A stretch of DNA of 64,000 nucleotides from Meghimatium bilineatum (lineage: Eukaryota; Mollusca; Gastropoda; Stylommatophora; Philomycidae): the NCBI GenBank assembly GCA_034231615.1, contig CM067309.1, positions 25,039,965 to 25,103,964 of the forward strand, read 5' to 3'. Positions 1 to 11,500 of the stretch are shown one piece after another. Both the position numbers and the translations under genes were made by a program. The notes beneath the pieces were generated by a model, which saw nothing but the letters and a program-made list of their open reading frames with translations, was not told where the DNA came from and made no database searches. Every line of letters begins with the position of its first letter. Position 1 is the first letter of the stretch.

Positions 1-995
1 TAATGGCAGCAGACTCAAGAGAGGGAGGTCGTGAATGGGACGTGCTGAGGATGTCATACAAAGCATGTGCTGATTTCAGGATGTGGCACCAGGTGCGGAA
101 TGGATAGGTCTACCCACAGATTTCGAAACTTGTTTGAGAGTAGTAATATCACTTAACAGAACATGCAGAGAATAGTGTCCCACAGCTGTGGAGAAAGAAG
201 TGTAGGCTTTGGTCAGTGAGAATACCAAAGAGGGGGATGTGATTATATACACTGCTGGATCTGTGATTAGACATGTTCGCAGTGCTTGGGCCTTCACAGC
301 TCAGTGCGCAGGTAAAACGATCAGGGAGGAGAGTGGTGCCTTTGCGGTCACTACGAGTAGCATGACCATGGAGACTATGGAGGTGACCAGGGCATATGAG
401 TGGGTATGCACACAGAAGGTAACGCAGGTCTGCATCTTGAGTGACTCTATAAGTATGATTAAGAAGGTAGAAGTGGGCCTCGTTTGCGAACAGTGGATTG
501 AAGACTTGAGAAAGTCGAGACTGAAAGTGGTTATATTTATTTTCGTGCCTGGACATGTAGGTGTTCGAGGCAATGAAAGAGCAGATCAACTGGCACCGTG
601 CGTAATTGTGGCACATGGCGATGGGGCAATGGATCACACTGACGTTTTGAACTCCTTAATTAAGAGATATAACATGCGAGAGTAAGACTAATGTGGATGA
701 TGATTCCTTTTCAATGGCTAGGATTAAAGATCAGGGATTGAAATGCGGTGTTGCTAGAGGTGAACATTTTGGAGGGCGCAGAAGAATTATGGTCAATTAG
801 CATAGGACCGGTACTGTCAGTAGAAGTGTGATGGCGGATAGACTCAGGAGAGATAAGAGCAACTATGGACGTGTCTAGTTTGCAGTGATGATGATCCGAC
901 GACTAACTAACTGACTAACTAGCTAACTAACTAACTAACTGACTAACTAACTAACTAACTAACTAACTGACTGACTGACTGACTAACTATTTTTA
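1..995 (+). mobile_element. I-clade LINE, 3' part with RNase H (cut by left edge)
   Basis: The frame 209-685 reads as an RNase H domain: [29 protein letters not shown] and the His motif [17 protein letters not shown]. Downstream, broken frames resemble the C-terminal LWTCPVC..DDDPTTN seen in other copies here. The element ends in a CTAA/CTGA tandem tail (about 895-988). RNase H plus a TAA-type tail points to the I/Nimb group of LINEs. It lies downstream of AKR gene A exon 7. Confidence 0.8.
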
Positions 996-1133
996 GCAGA
1001 ATATTTATGCAGTTTATTAGAAATTGATTCTAAATTGCCAACATTTGGAAAACAATTTGCATACTGAATTCACCTGATGGATGATTAGGGAATTGAATGT
1101 ACTGGGACATTAAAAATGTTTACTGGGTGATAT

Positions 1134-1265
1134 CATCATCATCAGCGTTCATTCTCAAACTCCCGTTGGATCTCTCTTGTAGCAGGAAAATGGTCATATT
1201 AGATTTCCAACATGATCCAGAGAATGGAAGTGCTTCATGTCGCTGTTATAAATCTAAATATGTCA
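1134..1265 (-). mobile_element. SINE family B copy
   Basis: A diverged copy of the SINE whose complete form is at 10517-10679. It has GCGTTCATTCTCAAACTCC at its 3' end (left side), then the two hairpin arms and the ATTCTCTGGA-like core. The tail is ATC-rich rather than AAG. Confidence 0.7.
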
Positions 1266-1439
1266 CAACCCTCCTGTCTTAAGTTGGTACTGGTTTACAG
1301 ATTCATTTTGCTATTACTGATGGAATTCTAGAAACTATTATTCAGTAACAAAAACAATAAGTTATAAAATTATTAGTTAGAATAATTCAAACTCTGATTC
1401 TCCACAACGCTTTCTCATTCCTGTGATATAAGCTATTTG

Positions 1440-1640
1440 TTTGTTGTTCGCACACCACAAATGATGATGATAATTTGTTGCATCCATTTTGTAAAATTCA
1501 GTTAGAGTTATGTTCTTAACTATGTGTTCGTGGATGGCTAAGAAGCCCTATACTGGCCACAAATGCCTTTCGACAATTTGGGCTGGGGATGACCACTGGT
1601 TTTTGGTCTACCTGTGACTTTCTAGCTACTATTTAGTTGC
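1440..1640 (-). repeat. Dispersed repeat family C (SINE-like)
   Basis: Shares TTGTTGTTCG, GATGATGA, the GATGGCTAA(T/G)A(A/C)GCC block and a GACCACTG block with 9436-9560, 12660-12850, 27195-27375 and 46330-46600. The copies are diverged. No coding sequence was seen, and the strand is a guess. Confidence 0.6.
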
Positions 1641-1739
1641 TGCATTTCTCCTATTTTCACAAGATGCTGTACCTTTTTTTTTCATTGTAGAGCGCAATCT
1701 CTGCTACCAATGTTAAACATGGTCTTTAACAGCATTGCA

Positions 1740-2135
1740 GTGGAGCACAATCATTACATATGAAATGAAGTGTCTGAGAAAAGCTACAATGGTTACTAGA
1801 CTAGATAAAATAAGAAATTAGGAAAAGAGTTTGTATAATATCATGTATTGAACATATTGAAAGACGGCAAGTAAAATGGTTCGATCACTTTATCAGAATG
1901 AACCCAATCCAAATACCAATAAGAACATATAACAAAAGAATATCCAGGCATAAAGCCAAAGGTAGCCCAAAAAAACAGTGGATAGAAAACATCAAGATAG
2001 CTTTGAACAAAAATGTACTAAATGCAACCATGACAACACATCTGGCCTTGGAATTACAGCTGAAGCTCACCCGCCTTCGCTTAATGGAAAGTGTGTACAC
2101 TATCAATCATCATTCAACTGGGGACAGGCAATAGA
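1740..2135 (+). mobile_element. LINE 3' fragment (RNase H-less type)
   Basis: The frame 1898-2134 and the preceding frame resemble the C-terminal end of a LINE ORF2: IISCIEHIERRQVKWFDHFI, then KAKGSPKKQWIENIK. The family usually reads QLKWFGHLIRM..KGRPRKRWID here. A second copy lies at 53230-53640 in gene B. Confidence 0.65.
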
Positions 2136-2194
2136 CAATTCATGGTTTGAATAAAAATTACTAACGTGGTTCACTCAGCTACCAGGAATCATGC

Positions 2195-2310
2195 TCTGGA
2201 AAGGTTGAGGAATGGTACTATTGCAACTGAGGGCAGTAGGTGATGCTTGTCAGGCAGTTTCTAGTCAGCCACTGACTAGGCATCTGAGCACTTATGGAAA
2301 CAGTATAGTA
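2195..2310. repeat. Dispersed repeat shared with 63490-63590
   Basis: Contains GTAGGTGATGCTTGTCAGGC, then CTGACTAGGCATCTGAGCAC. The same block, diverged, is at 63520-63580 in an intron of gene B. It is non-coding and of unknown type. Confidence 0.55.
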
Positions 2311-2436
2311 TGACGTAATTCATAATTCATTACCTCGACCTTTACGTACTGTCATAGTCAGATCTTAATCACTAACCATGACCTCTGTAATCTACATATT
2401 AGACACCTGATCATTTATTAATAAGATAAGGATTAC

Positions 2437-2573
2437 CTGCTCCTTAGTCAAACTCCAGCCATTAACTCCCATGTTGTCATTTAGCTGTTCTAGAGTTCTT
2501 GCCCCTATAATAACTGATGGACACACATCTTTCTGAAGCAGCCAACGGATTGAAACTTGTGGAATGCTGCGGC
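2437..2573 (-). CDS. AKR gene A exon 7
   Basis: This exon is 137 nt with a TCTGCAG acceptor and a GTAATC donor. It encodes [18 protein letters not shown] and [18 protein letters not shown], the NADP 2'-phosphate-binding segment of the family. I found no match to the gene B last exon between 1 and 2436, so exon 8 is expected left of this window. Confidence 0.92.
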
Positions 2574-5500
2574 CTGCAGATTAATAATTATTATATAGAG
2601 GAATAATTGGAGACACACATTTGAACGCAAATATGAAGACTTGTTCAATGTTATTATTAGCCATCTGAGAATTACCATAACACACGATTTCAGAAAGGCA
2701 CATGATGATGATTAATATTTGTATATCAACACAATTTGTGTTTCACTTTTGGCAAATCTTTGTCACAGCATAGAATGCAATTTAATTTAAACTGCAACTT
2801 TTTGCTATGTTCATACACTGTGATATAACCAAGATGAATGTGTATCCGTGGTGGAAAGAACATGAATCATTGAAATCTGCTTAAATCTCTTATGTACATA
2901 GCAATCAACCAACTAGAGCCAGTGATCACAGTAAAGGAGCAAAAAAGTAATACTGCCAATAAGTTTGTATATCTCGGCAGCACACTATCACAAACTGCGA
3001 CAATTGATGAAGATGTTGCCCTGAGTATTGCTCGTGCCAGTGAAGCATTCGGGAGCCTTCGTGCCAACGTCTGGATCAGGTAACTAAGTTGGACATGTAC
3101 CGTGCAGTGGTTCTACCAACACTACTGTATGCTGCGTCATCCTGGACTGTCTATGCGAGACACGCTCGACAGCTTAACTCTTTTCATCTTCGGTGCATAT
3201 GAAACCTCATGGGAGTACGTTGGCAGTATCGTGTACCAGATACGGAAATTCTTCAGAAGTCCCGTATACAAAGCATCCATGCAATGCTGACTAGGTCCCA
3301 ACTCCGCTAGACTTGCCACATCGTCCGTATGCCAGACAAGCGCCTTACAAAGAGATTATTCTAGGGGGAGTTGTATGAAGGTAAACGCTCAAGTGGAGGG
3401 CAGAAAAAATGCTTCAAGGATCACCTAAAAAGCTCTCTCAAGAACTGCAGCATCGATCCTAGCTCCTGGGAGACTACAGCACTTGATCGCTCAGCCTGGC
3501 ACACTCAGATCACTGCTGGCATTACGAAATTTGAAAAAGAAAGAACACTGCGGGAAATCCACAAGCGCAAGAAGCGGAAGGACAAATCCGTAAATTATCC
3601 TACCCGGAACCTTCAGCACTCCTGCATGCACTGAAATAGAACTTTTCGTGCACGAATCGGACTCATCGGGCATCTACGAACTCACAAACTAAATTAGTTA
3701 ATTACCAATTTTAATTATTTTATATACATTTAATTTTTTTTGTCATCGCATTTAATTTTTTTTCATACCATGCTCATCTTCGCTTGCGAAGGAGGAACAC
3801 CATCATCATCATTATCATCATCAGTATATTCAAATACTTAACAGTTCAGTGCAGGTTCTAATTGTGATAATCCACATAGTCTCAATATTTATGACATGTT
3901 TGTTGTGTCTATTGGCAATCTCTCTTTCTTTTATATGTTACTTAATGTCTACACTATCAAACGAGTCTTATGGACGAACTCAGCAATGGTCTGGAGCTCT
4001 TATTTTGATCCATATATCTTTGGATTCAATACAAGAATCAGTGGACAAATCATATGACAACATTCACACTTTTTAATTTCATAAATATTATTGCACTGAG
4101 CTATCGTTTCTCGGAGATTAAAAAATGTAACTAAATATACTGATCTAGCGATATGCGTGCAACACACTGGAAAACCACTCACACTCAGTGTGTAGCGCGC
4201 ATATCGAGTGATGGCGGGCTCTCATCACCAAACGTGTAGAATGTTGGCTGTGTCGGAATATGTGTCTTTATTGGAATTTCGTTCAATTTAATTATGCTGT
4301 TTGTTGCGTAGAAACCTGGCCATTAATCCTTGTATTGTACCTATCTTTGCTTGCAGGGTTGCACCACAAGGCCAGTACATCTCTCTCAATTTTTCATATT
4401 GGGGACACTTCTGCAGAATATATTAAGAGGTCTGTTCATCTGATCCGCAAGTGAAGAGTGGTGTTGCACACAGTCACATTCTGTGCATGTGTTTATTCAG
4501 CCTGGTGTGTCCTGTCCTCAGGAAAAGTATGATGACATGTTCCTGTCTGACCAGGAAGTGGTAGACTTCTTTTGTCATGACATGTTCACTACTGATGGTT
4601 TGTATAGCTCTTATTTTCCTGATATGAGATTATTTTATTTTATTGATATCAAAAATACTTGTTTGTAAAGTAATTGTTATCAATTTAATTGGTGGCAGAG
4701 ACTTAAATAGTTCATTCATATATTTGATATAACAAGATAGATTGCAAGCTGCTTGTCACAAATAATAATGACACTCAGATAAATATGGAAAAGACCAAGA
4801 AATAGATCCTTTAAAAATGTGGCTTTGTGCAGTAAGAGAGACAAAATTGTGCATGGTACACATCAGAATCTTATCAAAAACATTCATCTTACTCTGATAT
4901 TGGGGTGCAAAGGGAACACATTGCTCTAGGCGGACCCAGGGTTAGCAGATAACCAAGATCCCAAATGTACCTCCACCCGGTGCACCCTGGAAACAGAAAT
5001 ACAGCAGCTCGTGCTGATTCTGGCCAAATCATTTGGGGATCGTTTCCGAGAATGTGGAGGTAGCAGATGGAAAGAGATTTGACTGCACAAGAGACAGTCC
5101 GAACATTGGAGGGGCAGCCAATGTAAAATGCACGTAAAGGTAGATGCATGGCGAGAGACAAATATATTTCATACCGAGTACAATGAAACAATGAAAGGGC
5201 AGAACAGCGCTAGAGGGCAGCGCGAACTACAAATAGAAAATGAAAAGTTCCTAGGAAAGGGGAACTACAAGCTCCGTCAGCTCGAGATGAGCTTCTAGTT
5301 ACTTGTGTTCCTTACAGGCAGAGACCCAGACCCATTCATTGGCATTTGGTAAAGCAAGAAGACCTAATCCAACTCTAATGTCGAGCCTTCCTAAACCGGA
5401 AATATGCTCGCGAAGAGAAAGGGTTCCGTACTCGATGCGCTAAAGGCACAAAAGGGACAACGATTTAGCCCTGGCCCAACTCTACTGTCAGGTTTTCCTA

Positions 5501-8500
5501 CACCGGAAATACACTTGAAGAGAGAAAGGGTTCAGTACCTGATGGGCTCAGGCGCTATTGGGACAAGGGCACTCAGCTCGAGAACGCCTTGCTCTTAAAC
5601 GCGTGGTGTGAGACTCGAACTTGGACAAGGGGTACATGATGTCGGTGAATGACACCTCTGCTAAGAGGGCGAAAGAGCCAGGGTCCAACTCCTCTGTTGA
5701 GTTCTTCCCCTTAAGGAACCAGGCTCACGGATGAGAAACGGTTCAGTACCCAATGGGCACAGGCACAGCACGTCCAATTACACGAGGCAAGTTCATAGAC
5801 AGTGGAACACCTCGTTCGAGTCAGACGAGAGCAAAAAATCGTCTGGGCGAAGTCTCCACTACACGTGCCTGGAGACAGATATATAGGCTGTCACAGGCTA
5901 AGGGTAGCCCACCCGAATTGTCAAGGCATGCCAAAATCGGATGTGCTAGGCCTACAAGGTGCATAACGGTGGCACAACGTAATCACGCTCCCGGCGGAAA
6001 TCGCACGGATATCCGTGATGGTTACAATGGAGCGAACAAAAAACAAACAAACTCTGATATTGAAAAGTTATTGAATAGGATGATAAAAAGTCAAGTAAAA
6101 TATCACGACTAGGAATTCACAAAGTTATAGACTTACTGATTTATTTTAACATATTTTAAAATATATTCTCTTATATTGTTGTTTGTTAGGTATTGTACAT
6201 GGACTAATGCCTACTCATACTTCCTGTTCACACTTTTTAAGAAATCTACTCCAGTCGTTATTTTTTAGTACGTTCATCTCTAGTTACAAAATGTCTATTG
6301 ACCGACAAGAGCGAAATACGTCTGTATTCAAACTTCACAACTTCATGCTACACACTGAGAGTCCCCCCTCCATGGATGACCTGGGAATACAGGGTTAGTG
6401 GCCTCTCAGTTTGTTTCCCGCAGTCCTATGGTCCATCAGCAGATTTAGCAATTTTTTAATCTGCGATTACATTAACTATTCTGTTGTTCAGAGGACGACG
6501 ACGTGAGGAAATATTAGACAGTTTAACAACCTGGCACAGCAGGGAAACAACAAAGATCTTGATACATAATACTCAAGATAGAGAACTGTAGAGAGCCATG
6601 ATCGCCTAAGCCAGATGGCATGGCACCTGATGTTGATGATGATTCTGTTGTTCAGTGACATGACGAAAGCTGAATGAAACTACATATAATATATACAAGT
6701 TGGATCACGGCGTGTCACATATTTCGGATAATAGGTAGGCCCTAGTCTGTGTAAAGAACCATTTGTTAAATAGGGAATTAAAGCCAAAGCATGTCCTATT
6801 CATTAGAGTCTACTTCAGATATTGCCTAGAAAAATCACTACAGCCAAAAAATACTGGGTTGATGGTGACATCCTGAATAGAATACACTACAAATATTTGT
6901 ATATGCATCCTGTTATACACAAGAGAAATATGAACTCACCAATTGTTTTGGCGATTTGTTCAACTGCATCGATAACATCAAATGTTTTATTACTAAAGTC
7001 TGTCATTTCTGGTCTGTTAGCATGAAAGAATGCCGCTCTTCCTTCTTTTGGAGCTACGCCCCTGGTAAACTTCCCAGTTAGAATTCCTCTGTACAGGACA
7101 ACAAAATATTATGATTATGTTAATTATATTTTTTACATGCATAGGACTATCTATCACATTCTAGTTGCAACCTTTCTGTCACACTATAATTGTCAATCTC
7201 TTTTGTCACACTCTAATTGTCAATCTCTTTTCCCTCAGTTTTATCTGTTGCTACATTGTATTTCAAACATCCTCATCTCATAATGAAGACAATAAATGTG
7301 GACTATTTATTTCTGAAATTGATAAGTAACTTTCTGTTTGTCAATTTCCCCCAATAACTGTTCATTAGTTTTTTCCTAGCTGTCCATGGAGTTCTCTTTT
7401 TTCTTCTGAAGAATCACATCTTTATTACACATTTCCACTTCCTTGTGTTTTTATTGTCCATGATTCGCATTCAGGGAAAAGAAGCTGGTTTTTATGTAGC
7501 ATTGAAGAACTCTTTCCTTACTTATAAGGACGGAAAAAAAAAATTATAGAACAAAAGCACAACATAATTCAGAGAAAAAGGTTTATGTACTCACGCTTTA
7601 AGGGGACTCCATGGCAGAACTCCCAGCCCTTCAAACTTACAGACTTGGAACGGTTCAAATTCTGACTCACGGGAGATTAAATTGTATTGTTGCTGTTTGG
7701 AAACCAAGTAAAGATGTGTTATGAAGAGGAGGAAATTATGGTTTGGAATAAGACTGAAATATTATTATGTACATCAGCTTCCACTTTCCTACAAATCTGT
7801 CAGAACACATACACATCATCGGTCATCGCTGTGTCTATAAGTACTGACAACATATACGTCTACACATAATCTGTCATCACTATTTCTACAAGTACTGACA
7901 ACATATAGGCCTACACATAGTCTGTCATCACTATGTCTACAAGTACTGACAACATATAAGTCTACACATAGTCTGTCATCACTATGTCTACAAGTACTGA
8001 CAACATATAGGCTTACACATAATCTGTCATCACTATTTCTACAAGTACTGACAACATATAGGCCTACACATAGTCTGTCATCACTATGTCTACAAGTACT
8101 GACAATATATAGGCCTACACATAATCTGTCATCACTATGTCTACAAGTACTGACAATATATAAGTCTACACATAATCTGTCATCACTATGTCTACAAGTA
8201 CTGACAACATATAGGCCTACACATAATATGTCATCACTATGTCTACAAGTACTGTCAACATATAAGTCTACACATAATCTGTCATCACTATGTCTACAAG
8301 TACTGTCAACATATAAGTCTACACATAATCTGTCATCACTATGTCTACAAGTACTGTCAACATATAAGTCTACACATAATCTGTCATTACTATGTCTACA
8401 AGTACTGACAACATATAGGCCTACACATAGTCTGTCATTACTATGTCTACAAATACTGACAACATATAGGCCTACACGTAGTCTGTCATCACTATGTCTA

Positions 8501-11500
8501 CCAGTACTGACAACATATAAGTCTACACATAATCTGTCATCACTATGTCTACAAGTACTGACAACATATAAGTCTACACATAATCTGTCATCACTATGTC
8601 TACAAGTACTGACAACATATAAGTCTACACATAATCTGTCATCACTATGTCTACAAGTACTGACAACATATAGGCCTACACATAATCTGTCATCACTATG
8701 TCTACAAGTACTGACAACATATAAGTCTACACATAATCTGTCATCACTATGTCTACAAGTACTGACAACATATAGGCCTACACATAATATGTCATCACTA
8801 TGTCTACAAGTACTGTCAACATATAGGCCTACACATAATCTGTCATCACTATGTCTACAAGTACTGTCAACATATACACATCAACTTCCATTATTGTCTA
8901 ATACACGTTTTACATGGAACAATACACAGAATTGACATTTCACCAAACAGGTCTTTATCAAGATTTGAATAAATAAACACAGAATAGGAACTACTAAGTT
9001 AAGCGGGGACTGCTCCCACATGGCTGACATTTAGTATCTGTTTGACTTAGTTCCTATTCTGTGTTTTTTTTGTCCCTATCTTGATAAAGACCTTTCACAA
9101 CAAATCCATATTCTAAACATCAAAGAAACTATTCATACTTTATACATTAAAGAAACTATTCATACTTTATACATTAAAGAAATTATTCATACTTTATACA
9201 TTAAAGAAATTATTCATACTTTATACATCAAAGAAAGTATCCTTACTCTAAACAACAACAGCTTCATACTTTGCTTCATATTACACTTTAATTCTCAAAT
9301 TCCTGAAGATTAGCAGTTAGAATTATGTTAGAAAATAATTTGATGTTTAAAGTATGGATACTTTCTTTGATGTTTAGAGTATGGATAATTAATTTGATGT
9401 TTAGAGTGTGGATACGTTCTTTGATGTTTAAATTAAGTTAGAATTATGTCCATGCCTAATAGATTGTAGATGGCTAATACGCCCTATTCCAGCTGTAAAT
9501 GTCCTTGGACAGTTCAGGCATGCAACGGCCACTGTAGATGGATTTTTGTCAAAATACAAAATATATAGAACCTACTTATAAGACAGAATATTTTAGACCT
9601 AGGTAGAACTGAGAGATGATAATATGAAAGTGAGAAATGATAATATGAAAGTGGCAATTTATTGGTTGACCATACACCCCTTGTAATAATTGACATGGAA
9701 TCCTTAGGGAGAAAGAATCATAGGTAGGGCACACATTGAGAAGAGGAGAATTATGAGTAGGCCACACATTGAGAAGAGGTGAATTATGAGCAGAGCACAC
9801 ATCAAGAAGAGGTGAATTATGAGCAGAGCATGGAATATATTGTGTCATAGTTTATAGCTTAGCTGTTATATAGGCCTATGTGTTTTTTTCTCCTGACACA
9901 TCCAACTTCAGCATAGCTTCTGGCTCACTTTGGGCCTCTATGGGATGAAACGGCCATCCATACAACCCAAAACACCAGTATTCACACCTCTTACTACACG
10001 CATGGCTAGTAACAGTGTTACTTTCTTCACCTTATTTGCCCTGGCCACACAGAGACATTCATAACCCTAACATATGAGATTTTTGAACCACTTAAAGCTG
10101 CTTGCAATTGTCAAAACTGAAAACAAATATAGAACATTTTTCACACTGAAAGCACACAAACAAACATACCTGTAAACTGACAATCGGGTTTAGACCAAGT
10201 TGTTTAGTTGTATCCACTATTTTTTGGATCTGCCATCCGGTCACATTACTCAAGCCGATATAACGGATTTTACCAATTCTCACCAGATCATCTAAGGTAC
10301 GTAAAGTTTCTTCAAGGGGTGTAGCATCATCCCACATATGAGTCTACGGATGGTAGTAAAACATGGACTCATCATGAAATGTTATTTCATTCATAGATAA
10401 TAGACATTGTTTGTTAACTAACAGCCTGGTAATTCAAAGTTTTATTGTTCATTCATGTGACTAGTTCTTGTAGTTCTGTCTCACTTTCAGAAATATTCAT
10501 GATTCATATCACTAGTCCCGCCGTAGACGGATGTGTCGGGCCATTGGCGCAAATAAAACTGCGACACAACGCATTTCCATTCTCTGGACTACATACTGCT
10601 AGAAATCTAGTAGGACAATGGTCTTGCTACAAGGGAGATCCAGCAGGAGTTTGAGAATGAACGATGAAGAAGAAGAAGAATATCACTAGTTCTTGTAGTT
10701 CTGTCTTACTTTCAGAAATATACATGATTCATATCATTAGTTCTTGTACTTCTGTGTATATCAACCTTGACAACATTAGGAGATGGCCTGGTATGATTTG
10801 TCCATACAACAAACACATAACTAATACGGATATTATGTTATGTGTTTTATGTCACTGAGGATATTTCAATACCTGTACGGGATGTTTGTTGTTGTTGTAA
10901 TAGTCCTTGTCTCGATTGGTCCGTTCGGGTGACTTTGTGTGCACGATTTGAATGGCTTGATGAAATCGCATCTTTTTTTGGAGATGCGGTTAGTCAAGTA
11001 CTGAAAAACGCGTGTGCAATTGTTGCTAGGCGACTTGGTGCCGTAGAACGGACTGGTTCAATTCCCGTTAGTCTCAAGAATTTTTAAAAATTGTCCTCTG
11101 GCTTCCTACTTAAATTTACTTGTATAAACAATTATTTGAAGCAAAAATGTATTGTCTATATATGTTATCCATGTTTACAAGAAGACCTATCGGCCCTTGT
11201 ATAACTAATACGGATATTATGTTATGTGTTTGTTGTCACTGAGGATATTTCAATACCTGTACGGGATGTTTGTTGTTGTTGTAATAGTCCTTGTCTCGAT
11301 TGGTCCGTTCGGGTGACTTTGTGTGCACGATTTGAATGGCTTGATGAAATCGCATCTTTTTTTGGAGATGCGGTTAGTCAAGTACTGAAAAACGCGTGTG
11401 CAATTGTTGCTAGGCGACTTGGTGCCGTAGAACGGACTGGTTCAATTCCCGTTAGTCTCAAGAATTTTTTTAAATTGTCCTCTGGCTTCCTACTTAAATT

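Noticed and set aside
1-2436. Last exon of AKR gene A
   Set aside because: Looked for a match to [20 protein letters not shown] on the minus strand and saw none; it should be outside the window.
8228-8935. 235-codon open frame with repeated [11 protein letters not shown]
   Set aside because: Runs only through a 51-bp minisatellite; the same unit continues outside the frame and no splice or start context supports it.
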